Positions 1-6,873 of a DNA stretch of 15,612 nt are shown piece by piece. The notes below the pieces were generated by a model. It did not search any database. It saw only the letters and a program-made list of their open reading frames with translations, and was not told the DNA's origin. This DNA comes from Anaerolineaceae bacterium (GTDB taxonomy: Bacteria; Planctomycetota; Phycisphaerae; FEN-1346; JAACEH01), in contig JAACEH010000015.1 in NCBI GenBank assembly GCA_011682595.1, forward strand, positions 1-15,612. Direction: 5' to 3'. Numbering within the stretch: position 1 is the first letter of the stretch; each line of letters begins with the position of its first letter. The translations under genes were made by a program, and so were the position numbers.

Positions 1-2897
1 CGGAATCCGGCCATGCGGCCGGCCATGCCGCCCACGCCTTCGGTCAGGCCGCTCATGCCATTGAGGAAGTCCATGGCGAACTTCATGGCGTGAGCGTGCC
101 CGATGTCGGTGAATTCCTTGCCGTCCATCATCTGGCTGATCGCGTCGAGTTTGCCCGCAGAGTAGGCGTACCACGAGGAGATGAAGCCGCTGTAGTAGTT
201 GATCACGCCGGTCTGCGTCTCGTACGGGCTGCCGCCCATGCCCAGCCCGGCCCGGGCGCCGTTGGAGGCCCAGTCCCTGACCATGCCGCCGCCGAACGAG
301 GAGCCGTAAAGCCCGTCCTCGGTTACGCCAGTGATCTGGAAGTTCGCCGAGTCAAAAAGCAGCCAGGCCTGGGTGAACGAGCCGCCCAGGGCAATTCTTC
401 TTTTCGGCACCAGGGCCGCCAGTTCAGGATTCTCGCTCAGTGCTGCACGGACGAGATCGCCAACGCGGTCGGTGGCCTCAGTCTTCTTCAACTCCGCCTC
501 GGCCTCGCCGGCGGTCACCCACACAAAGTCCTCCGGTCTCGGGCGAGGAACGAGCTTCAGGATGATCGGAAAGGCGTCGGGCTCGGTGAAATTGATCTTC
601 ACCTTCCTCGGCGCGTAGCCCTCCCGGGAGGCCGAGACGGTGAACTCCCCGAATCGCTTTCTGATCACCGGCAGCAGGAACCGCCCGTCGCCCCAGGTCG
701 TCCCGGCGGCATTGGTGCCCTCGACCACCACCTTGGCGTCGGGAATGCCCAGACCCGTGGCCGCCGAGACCACGCGGCCGGGAAGGGCCGTCTGGAACCG
801 GCTGCCGGGGATGCCGATCAGGGGGTACAGGTCGTTGTCCAGAATTTGCCAGCGGTTGGTCTCCCACCGATCCTTGACCAGGATGGGCTTCACCTCTTCG
901 TAGGGCTTCTTCTGCGGGTTGTCCTTGACGTAACCGCCGGCCGCGTACAGAACGCCGATCGTCCGCTTGCGGCTGTTGACGTAGATCGTCGCCTCTTTCC
1001 TGTCGGTAAGGTAGAGCTTGATCGGGTCGGTCAGCGTGCCGTCCCAGTTCATGAAGCGGATTGTCGTTTCGCCCTTTTCCTTCAGTTCCCTGTGGACTTC
1101 CCGGCTGGCCATCAGGAACATGTTGCCCTTGTCGTACAGGCCCTGGCTGTAATACCGCGAGAGGACGTGGCTGGACTCCACGCTCTTGGCGGGAATGCGG
1201 AGCGTCGTCGAGTAGTCAATGGGCCGCTTGTTCGGCTCATCCCAGTAATCGATGCTCTCGTAACGTATGTCGCCGTCGACCGACAGAAACTGGTACTCCA
1301 GCGTGACGATTTTAGGTTTGTCGGGCCAGGCCTTGCGCATCACAAAAATCCGCGAATCGGTCACCAGAAGTTCCCGCGTGGACTCCTCCAGGTCGATCGT
1401 CGGCCGGTAGTCGGTCGATCCGCCGGCCACCGGGCCGAACAGGGTCTCCAACTCCAGCGCCGCCCGGCCGAAGTCCTTAGCGGTGAGTTTCTTCGATTTC
1501 AGAACGCCCCACTCGACCTTCGCCTTCTCCATCGCCGAAGTCAGGACCTCGCTGATCGACTTGAGAATCAGCTCGTCGCCCTGGCCGCGCTCGAAGACCA
1601 CCTGGCGGCCCTGGCCGGCGGTAAAGGTCAGGGTCGCCCCCTGCGTGGTTTCCTTGGCCAGCCGTTCCAGCGAACTGGCATAGAAGCGCAGCCGCTGGGG
1701 CGTAGACGGGCGGGCCCGGTCGAACAACTGCTGCAGTGCGCCGAATGCGCTGATGGCCGGCCGGCCGGTGGCACGGGACAGGATGTCGGCCTCCAGTGAT
1801 CCCTCGTAAGCCGAGCGCGTCACGCCGATTGCCGCCCGGGCAGTCTCGTCGCCGGCCACGTGGACTGCGTTCTGCCGCAGGTCGATCGCGCAGGAGGCCG
1901 GCAGATCGGAGCCCTTGATGAAATTCGCCGAAGTGATGATCACCCGCGGACGCGTGAAGTAGGCGGCCGCCTTGAAGTGTTTGGCCATCGCCGCCAAGGC
2001 CTCGTCGGACTCGACCATGTAGGCCAGCACCAGCAGGTAGCCTCTGCGCGTGTGCTCGTCGGGAAATGCCTTCAGCTCGGCCTGGGTCAGTTCGCGTTCC
2101 TTCTCATAGGCCCAGCGCGACAGCGACCACGGAGCGACGGTGATAACGTAGCGGTTCCGCGGGTCGTCCGCGGCCGGGTAGTCGGGGTACTTACGGGTGT
2201 AGATCTCGCGCGTAAAGACCGCCGGCTTGGCTTTCCCCGGCTCCTGGTGAGTGAAAACCAGGGCCAGCGTTTCGTCCTTGGCCCTGTTGACCGGCAAACG
2301 GAGCACGGAGTCCGAACCCGCGACGCTCAGCACGGCCTCGCCGCCGCTGAAGCCCAGCAGCAGCGGGTGGGTGGCAAGTTCCGCGGTCCTCAAGACCAGG
2401 GAAGCCTCGTCGCTCAGGCCCTGGCCCGTCAATCGCAGCGTGACGGTCAGCGTATGAAAAACCTCCGCCGGCAGGTCGTCGCCGGTGCGGACCGTCACCG
2501 TGGCGGCGGCCGGGCCCGAGGTCAGCAGGTCCTTCCACTTGTCGCCCTCGGCGATCTGCACCCAGGTCGTGTCGGCCCAGGCGAAACGAGCTTCGGCCCC
2601 GGCCTTCCTGAGCAACGCCACCAGCAGGGCGGACCGGTCGACGTCGTTGCCGGCCCCGCTGAAGAGCGTCCCCACCGGGCCGCGCAGGCAGCCCTCATAG
2701 TCCTGGCCGGCCACCTTGTCCTGAACGAAGGCAATGATGCGGCCCGGATCGTTGCCCAGAGCCTCGGCCTTGGCGGCCACGTAATCGTAGGGCTCGCCCC
2801 CAGTGACCGACCAGAGAAAGGCCGCAATCAGGGCCACCAGAAGAACAATCATCAAGAGCACCAGTAATGCGTTGCGCTGCTTCCGGTTTTCAACCAT
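1..2897 (-). CDS. Large membrane-anchored protein with transglutaminase-like and carboxypeptidase-regulatory-like domains (partial)
   Basis: The minus-strand frame starting at ATG 2897 stays open to the left edge of the window, giving about 965 codons and no stop, so the C-terminus lies outside. A GAAAGGAG Shine-Dalgarno sits 11 nt upstream of the ATG. Residues 10-29 form one hydrophobic helix after a basic start (MVENRKQRN), so the protein is anchored by its N-terminus with the rest probably outside the cytoplasm. Residues about 36-115 resemble a transglutaminase-like fold, with a GTLFSGAGNDVDRSALL segment at 76-92 followed by LLRKAGAEARF. The position where active members carry the catalytic Cys reads Asp/Val here, so catalysis is doubtful. 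Residues about 705-790 (GRVVSAATGLGIPDAKVVVE onward) look like a carboxypeptidase-regulatory-like beta-sandwich. The middle part (about 120-700) is not recognised. After residue about 880 the sequence becomes rich in Gly, Ser and Met. A cell-envelope role is inferred only. The gene has its own promoter and is separate from the operon upstream of it. Confidence 0.85.
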   Translation of the reverse strand, partial: MVENRKQRNALLVLLMIVLLVALIAAFLWSVTGGEPYDYVAAKAEALGNDPGRIIAFVQDKVAGQDYEGCLRGPVGTLFSGAGNDVDRSALLVALLRKAGAEARFAWADTTWVQIAEGDKWKDLLTSGPAAATVTVRTGDDLPAEVFHTLTVTLRLTGQGLSDEASLVLRTAELATHPLLLGFSGGEAVLSVAGSDSVLRLPVNRAKDETLALVFTHQEPGKAKPAVFTREIYTRKYPDYPAADDPRNRYVITVAPWSLSRWAYEKERELTQAELKAFPDEHTRRGYLLVLAYMVESDEALAAMAKHFKAAAYFTRPRVIITSANFIKGSDLPASCAIDLRQNAVHVAGDETARAAIGVTRSAYEGSLEADILSRATGRPAISAFGALQQLFDRARPSTPQRLRFYASSLERLAKETTQGATLTFTAGQGRQVVFERGQGDELILKSISEVLTSAMEKAKVEWGVLKSKKLTAKDFGRAALELETLFGPVAGGSTDYRPTIDLEESTRELLVTDSRIFVMRKAWPDKPKIVTLEYQFLSVDGDIRYESIDYWDEPNKRPIDYSTTLRIPAKSVESSHVLSRYYSQGLYDKGNMFLMASREVHRELKEKGETTIRFMNWDGTLTDPIKLYLTDRKEATIYVNSRKRTIGVLYAAGGYVKDNPQKKPYEEVKPILVKDRWETNRWQILDNDLYPLIGIPGSRFQTALPGRVVSAATGLGIPDAKVVVEGTNAAGTTWGDGRFLLPVIRKRFGEFTVSASREGYAPRKVKINFTEPDAFPIILKLVPRPRPEDFVWVTAGEAEAELKKTEATDRVGDLVRAALSENPELAALVPKRRIALGGSFTQAWLLFDSANFQITGVTEDGLYGSSFGGGMVRDWASNGARAGLGMGGSPYETQTGVINYYSGFISSWYAYSAGKLDAISQMMDGKEFTDIGHAHAMKFAMDFLNGMSGLTEGVGGMAGRMAGF

Positions 2898-2972
2898 TGG
2901 CCGGCAATCTCCTTTCGTCCCTCGGCGCAACCCTCTGCGGGCGCCAACGACTTCCACGCCGCGTCGCCGCCG

Positions 2973-3001
2973 ATTATAGTCCAGACTTCGTTACCCTACA
3001 A
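2973..3001 (-). promoter_or_regulatory. Sigma-70-type promoter of the large membrane-anchored protein gene
   Basis: On the minus strand a perfect TATAAT (2973-2978) lies 17 bp from a weak TTGTAG -35 box (2996-3001). A start site near 2966 would leave a leader of about 70 nt before the ATG at 2897. It sits about 19 bp downstream of repeat copy 1. Confidence 0.6.
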
Positions 3002-3019
3002 CCACCCTCACGGCGCCGG

Positions 3020-3104
3020 GCGCCGGCCCACGGAGGAACCGTGAAAGATCGCCACGGGAATCGCGCTGCTGCATGGAGGGTCCAAGGAGATGGAAAACGG
3101 CGGT
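3020..3104. repeat. Intergenic repeat, copy 1 (downstream end of the operon)
   Basis: This stretch of about 85 bp matches 15241-15327 with roughly 8 mismatches and a short indel in the A-run, so about 90% identity by hand alignment. It begins GCGCCGGCCCACGGAGG and ends in AAAACGGCGG, where it runs into the hairpin that ends the operon. Inside it, AATCGC occurs as AATCGC-CACGGG-AATCGC in the other copy, and as GATCGC-CACGGG-AATCGC here. CCACGG occurs twice. It is non-coding and lies between a terminator and a promoter. The family is unknown to me. Confidence 0.8.
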
Positions 3105-3112
3105 TGCCGCCA
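3094..3112 (-). terminator. Short intrinsic terminator after the operon
   Basis: On the minus strand GGCGG-CAA-CCGCC (3111-3099) is followed by GTTTT. It lies about 40 nt past the stop of the last operon gene. The stem is only 5 bp and the U-run only 4, so termination may be partial. The T-run side is also the edge of repeat copy 1. Confidence 0.45.
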
Positions 3113-3149
3113 GCAGAGTCTAGGTAATTCTCGCGGGGCTCAGACCGGC

Positions 3150-4553
3150 TCAGAAGAACTCGTCCAGCGGCGGGAATCCTGCGCTACGCCAGTCTCTCAG
3201 GCGACACAGGCCGTCTTCGACGAGCGTGAGTACGGCCCCTCGCTGCTCTCGGTCGGGGGGCGAAGCAGCCCATATGGAATCCAATATGTCCGTCGGCGAA
3301 AAACTGCCTTCGAGAATTTTCCGATCGATGACCACCAGTGTCGCCGCCGCTGCGAAGGCATAGCGGCGAGGCTCGAGGCCTTGCTGCAAAGCAAGTCGCA
3401 TGGCGCCGATCAGCCGGTCATCCCAGCCGAGTTTCCGCCGGCCGTCGCGGCCCACCCGCTCAATGGTGTCGCCCAGCAAGGGGTTGATCATCCGCTGCAG
3501 CAGATCGTCGGCATAGCGGCGGTAACCATCTTCGGTGAACAGCGTGTCCAGGCCCCGGTACTTGCCAATCAGGGCCTGTCCGGACTCCCGGAGGAGCGCA
3601 TCGCGCAGGAAGGCCATCACTCCGGGAAAACCCGGCAAGTCGGCCATCCGGACCGCGCCCAGCATTGCCCCGAGGCCCGCGGCCATGGCATGGACGGCGT
3701 TATGGCCATACAGCTTGGCCTCCTCGAAGGGCAGCAGGTTGGCCTTCTCCTCGAACACGTCGATCCCCCGGCGAAATGGCTCCTGGCCGGCCGTGGGGTC
3801 GAAACGGACCCGGGAAACCTGGATTCTGCTGAAGGCCTCCACCAGGAATGCCCGGTGGCTGTGGGGCGTAACCGGCGACAGCTTCTGTCGGTTGATCTCC
3901 TGGGGATCGGAGATGGCTCCGCTCATTTTGCCGATGACCGTGTTGAGAAAGCGAACTCTCGAAGCGACCGCCGGGCGGTCTATTTGGGCGACCACTTCGA
4001 GAACCGCCGCCTCCAGAATCTCGGCGGCGCGGTTGTGGTTTTCCGCCGTATAGACCACCGTCCGGGGCCCGTCTGTCCCGGCCTTTCGCAGAAGGCCCTC
4101 GGCCAGCAACTGATGCACGCCAGCCCGTCTCCCGGACACATAGTGTTCGGTGTCGGGCAGGGCCGTACCGATTTCCTCGGCAGCCGCGATGGCGGCCACC
4201 AGGCGGTCGCGGTCAGCGGGCTCCGCGGGATTCTCAATCTCCACGGGGCCGACCTCGACTCGCTCAATTCGCTCTGCGTGGGCGACGTTCACCGAAAAAC
4301 GCCCGTCGGCCCGGCGTACCGCAGCCACGACCTCGGGCAGCACTTCGGCAACGACCAGTCGCCCGAAGTGCCCCGAGCGAAAGGCCTCCAGAAGAAACAG
4401 TCCCGCCTGAATGGCGCCGAAACCGAAGCCGACATAGGTACGTGGACCCTTCAGCACGGTGGTCATCCCTTCGTGTAGAAACAGGTTCGCTTTCGCAGAG
4501 CATCCAGGCGCGGTCCGCCGGGCCATGGGCCTCCTCGGACCTTGCCGCCCCAT
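3150..4553 (-). CDS. Mannitol dehydrogenase-like NAD(P)-dependent polyol/hexuronate dehydrogenase
   Basis: This is a 467-residue protein of the polyol-specific long-chain dehydrogenase type, the family of mannitol 2-dehydrogenase, mannitol-1-phosphate dehydrogenase and the fructuronate/tagaturonate reductases. It would interconvert a ketose (or ketose phosphate, or keto-acid sugar) and a polyol using NAD(P)H. Residues 40-50 (YVGFGFGAIQAG) form the glycine-rich nucleotide-binding turn. NTVIGKMSG at about 204-212 and the KLYGHNAVH segment supply the family catalytic pattern K280-N285-H288. Three starts are possible: ATG 4553 (GAGGG, spacing 9), ATG 4526 (AGGAGG, spacing 3) and ATG 4466, just before the Rossmann strand. 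The last gives the length most similar to the usual N-terminus, so the start is uncertain. It is the last gene of the operon, 15 nt or more after the oxidoreductase, and is followed by a terminator. Its substrate is not determined. Confidence 0.85.
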   Translation of the reverse strand: MGRQGPRRPMARRTAPGCSAKANLFLHEGMTTVLKGPRTYVGFGFGAIQAGLFLLEAFRSGHFGRLVVAEVLPEVVAAVRRADGRFSVNVAHAERIERVEVGPVEIENPAEPADRDRLVAAIAAAEEIGTALPDTEHYVSGRRAGVHQLLAEGLLRKAGTDGPRTVVYTAENHNRAAEILEAAVLEVVAQIDRPAVASRVRFLNTVIGKMSGAISDPQEINRQKLSPVTPHSHRAFLVEAFSRIQVSRVRFDPTAGQEPFRRGIDVFEEKANLLPFEEAKLYGHNAVHAMAAGLGAMLGAVRMADLPGFPGVMAFLRDALLRESGQALIGKYRGLDTLFTEDGYRRYADDLLQRMINPLLGDTIERVGRDGRRKLGWDDRLIGAMRLALQQGLEPRRYAFAAAATLVVIDRKILEGSFSPTDILDSIWAASPPDREQRGAVLTLVEDGLCRLRDWRSAGFPPLDEFF

Positions 4554-4568
4554 CCGTAGCGGCCCTCG

Positions 4569-5693
4569 CTAAACTTCTACCGGCCCGCTGCGCTCGGCCG
4601 AACGGTAGCAGGCGTCCATTATCTCGTGGATGCGGACGCCGACCGACAGGGACGGCTCGGCCGGGCGGCCTTCGGCAACCGCCTGGACGAAATTCGCCAG
4701 GCACGCTACGTGGGTTCGGATCCAGCCCATGGGGAACTTCGGCGGCGGAAACTTCACCGCCGGCGGTGGATAGTTCGCGGCGGTGTCCAGGGCCTGCCAG
4801 CCGCACTCGTCCGCGTTTGGCCCTCCGGCGGCGTAGATCTCCAGGCAATTGGCGTTCATGGAGTTGAAACGTATGGCCCCGCTTGTCCCGTGCAGCTCGA
4901 ACCGTAATTCATCCAGAGTCCCGGTGGCGATTTTCGTGGCCTCGATGGTTCCCAGTACGCCGCCGACAGTACGCACGGTAAGCAGTGCAAGGTCTTCGGC
5001 CTCGACCGGCCTCCGGCCCTTGCCGCCAAGTGACGGCCGCTCCTTGAAAGCTATCTTCGTTCGGCAATCGACCTCCGCGAACTCGCCCACCAGGTGTCTG
5101 ACCAGATCAATGACGTGGCTGCCGAGGTCGAAGAGCACTCCACCGCCGGCTTCCGCCGCCGAAAGCTTCCACTTCAGCGGCACATCGGGATTCGCCGAGC
5201 CCGAGTGCAAGTACGCCGCCCGGAAGCTGAGCAGTTGGCCCAGGAACCCCTCACCGATGAGTTTCCTGGCCCGCATGGTGGCCGGGAAAAAGCGATTCTG
5301 GAAAACCATCTGCGCCGTGCCGTGGTATTTTCCGAGCGCCTCGGCCACCTCTCTGGCCTCCTCGATCGATGCGACGAGGGGTTTCTCGCAGTAGATATGT
5401 TTTCCTGCGGCAATCGCCGACAGAAGGGCCTCTCTGTGCAGCCGGTTCGGCGTCGCAATGTGGACGACCTGGATATCATCAGCCTCGGTGACCTCACGGA
5501 AGCCAAGGGTTGATCGTTCGAAGCCGAACGACTCCCTGGCCGCCTCAGCCGTCTTTGGGTTCGACGTACAGACCGCGACGAACTTCGCGCCCGGCAAAGA
5601 CGGATAGGAGAAGGGCAGCGTCCTGTAGCCGAAGGCGTGGACCTTGCCGATGAACCCGAAACCAAGAAAACCAACCCGCAAGTTGTCAGCCAT
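4569..5693 (-). CDS. Gfo/Idh/MocA family NAD(P)-dependent oxidoreductase
   Basis: This 374-residue cytoplasmic dehydrogenase belongs to a family that oxidises or reduces sugar, inositol or sugar-acid hydroxyls. The Rossmann fold starts at VGFLGFGFIGKVHA (residues 7-20). The canonical EKP motif is present (YCEKP, K104). The GGGVLFDLGSHVIDL motif (183-197) gives the usual Asp189/His193 pair of the C-terminal substrate domain. ATG 5693 was chosen over ATG 5735 because a strong AAGGAAGG lies 4 nt upstream and the protein then begins right before the first Rossmann strand. The gap to the amidohydrolase gene upstream is 69 nt, with no promoter or terminator visible in it. Unlike the second oxidoreductase in this operon, it keeps all core motifs, so it should be an active enzyme. 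The substrate cannot be assigned; a sugar or polyol intermediate of this operon is the natural guess. Confidence 0.9.
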   Translation of the reverse strand: MADNLRVGFLGFGFIGKVHAFGYRTLPFSYPSLPGAKFVAVCTSNPKTAEAARESFGFERSTLGFREVTEADDIQVVHIATPNRLHREALLSAIAAGKHIYCEKPLVASIEEAREVAEALGKYHGTAQMVFQNRFFPATMRARKLIGEGFLGQLLSFRAAYLHSGSANPDVPLKWKLSAAEAGGGVLFDLGSHVIDLVRHLVGEFAEVDCRTKIAFKERPSLGGKGRRPVEAEDLALLTVRTVGGVLGTIEATKIATGTLDELRFELHGTSGAIRFNSMNANCLEIYAAGGPNADECGWQALDTAANYPPPAVKFPPPKFPMGWIRTHVACLANFVQAVAEGRPAEPSLSVGVRIHEIMDACYRSAERSGPVEV

Positions 5694-5762
5694 TTTGCCT
5701 TCCTTCGCGATTCCCCGGGCGAGCCTTCGATGCACTTGCCCGCGAGATGGTCACATCGGCCT

Positions 5763-6848
5763 TCATTCGGGCCCCGAAGCGCCCGCCACCTGGTCAAAAA
5801 GGTTTCTGGCATTGTTGTGAAAAACGTTTTCCACGTCCGCCGGGGTCAATCCTTCGGTTTCGGCGGCGCGGCGGAAGGCGTCAATCTCCTCGTAGAAGAA
5901 AAAGGTGAGCCGTTTGGCCTCCCGGTCGCCGACTTCCCTCATGTGAGGGTCCTCCGACAGGTCGCCGTACAGCCCCCGGGGAACCAGGTTCACGTAGCGG
6001 CCCTGCTCGCAGACGCGCCGCATGCGCATCCGCAGGATGGGCAGGTCGCTGCCGAAAAGAATCCGCTTGGGGCCGACGGCCCGGATCAGTCCGCGAAACA
6101 CATCCTCGTTGGTATTGGCTGAAATGTCGAACATCATGTGCTCCGTGCCGGCCAGCCTCTGGAAAGCCTGGCCCACGTCCTCCGGGCAATAGGCGCGGCC
6201 GACATGAGGGATGATAATCCTGGCCTGGGGCCAGCGCCGCTCGATCTCGAGCATCTGGGCCAGGTTCACCGAGTCGCCCAGCCGTCCGGGACGAGGTATG
6301 TGCAGCATGACCAGCCAGCCGTGCTGATCGAGCACGTCGAGTTGGTGCGGGGGCAGAAAATCGAAGATGCGAATCTCCTCGGCCGGCAGATAGGAAGGCG
6401 CCAGGCTGAGATAGACCTTCACCCCGATGAAGCCGCCGGCGAGGATTTTTGCTTCGAGTTTCTCGGCGCCCCAGTCCGGCGAGACCATGGCCAGTGCGGG
6501 CAGGCCGCCCTCGGCGGCGCAGCGGGCGACGTACTGGTTAAGCACGTCCAGGTCGCCACTGACGTTGGGCTGCGGAAAACCCGGAGGCTTGGTGAAAACC
6601 AGCGGTGTCACCGATTTTCCGGGCAACAGCAGCCGGTAGCTCTGCAGCAGGTCTCCGATGGAATTGTCCGCGGCGACTCGCTTCGGCCAACTGACGGTGC
6701 GGCCGATGACATTCTGCGACTTCGTCACCTGGCTTGCCAGCCAGATGTGGGTATGGACGTCGATGATCCTCTCCGGCAGGAAGTCGCGCAGACGGGATTC
6801 GTAAAAATCCTGGTCCACCGGTTTCACTTCAAATAGCTGAGGTTCCAT
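5763..6848 (-). CDS. Amidohydrolase_2 family metal-dependent hydrolase
   Basis: This 361-residue TIM-barrel metal-dependent hydrolase belongs to the amidohydrolase_2 family, which includes sugar lactonases and non-oxidative decarboxylases. The metal site is visible: H32 and H34 in IIDVHTHIW, H183 in MLHIPRPG, H215 in IIPHVGRAY and D268 in RILFGSDLP. ATG 6848 was chosen because AGGA lies 9 nt upstream and the HxH motif then falls near residue 32. The longer frame from 6953 would overlap the fusion gene by 80 nt. It starts only 25 nt after the oxidoreductase-GNAT gene and is certainly co-transcribed. Next to two sugar-type dehydrogenases, a lactonase that opens the lactone they produce is the most economical role, but this is inference. 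A decarboxylase or hydratase cannot be excluded. Confidence 0.85.
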   Translation of the reverse strand: MEPQLFEVKPVDQDFYESRLRDFLPERIIDVHTHIWLASQVTKSQNVIGRTVSWPKRVAADNSIGDLLQSYRLLLPGKSVTPLVFTKPPGFPQPNVSGDLDVLNQYVARCAAEGGLPALAMVSPDWGAEKLEAKILAGGFIGVKVYLSLAPSYLPAEEIRIFDFLPPHQLDVLDQHGWLVMLHIPRPGRLGDSVNLAQMLEIERRWPQARIIIPHVGRAYCPEDVGQAFQRLAGTEHMMFDISANTNEDVFRGLIRAVGPKRILFGSDLPILRMRMRRVCEQGRYVNLVPRGLYGDLSEDPHMREVGDREAKRLTFFFYEEIDAFRRAAETEGLTPADVENVFHNNARNLFDQVAGASGPE

Positions 6849-6873
6849 CAACACTGTTCCTGTCGGTTTGGTT

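Noticed and set aside
90..1799. Long open plus-strand frame (569 codons), with another at 1860-2867
   Set aside because: Both lie antisense to the large minus-strand gene that has a Shine-Dalgarno, membrane helix and recognisable domains. Their translations are rich in Arg, Gly, Val and Leu without any motif, as expected from GC-rich antisense.
3090..3127. Coding function for the intergenic repeat (APAHGG-VK-RHGNRAAA in plus-strand translation)
   Set aside because: The shared peptide follows from DNA identity. The frames have no ribosome-binding site in common, and stop at different places in the two copies.
3090..4478. 462-codon plus-strand frame
   Set aside because: Antisense to the polyol dehydrogenase, whose Rossmann and K-N-H motifs are clear. 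No domain in the plus-strand product.
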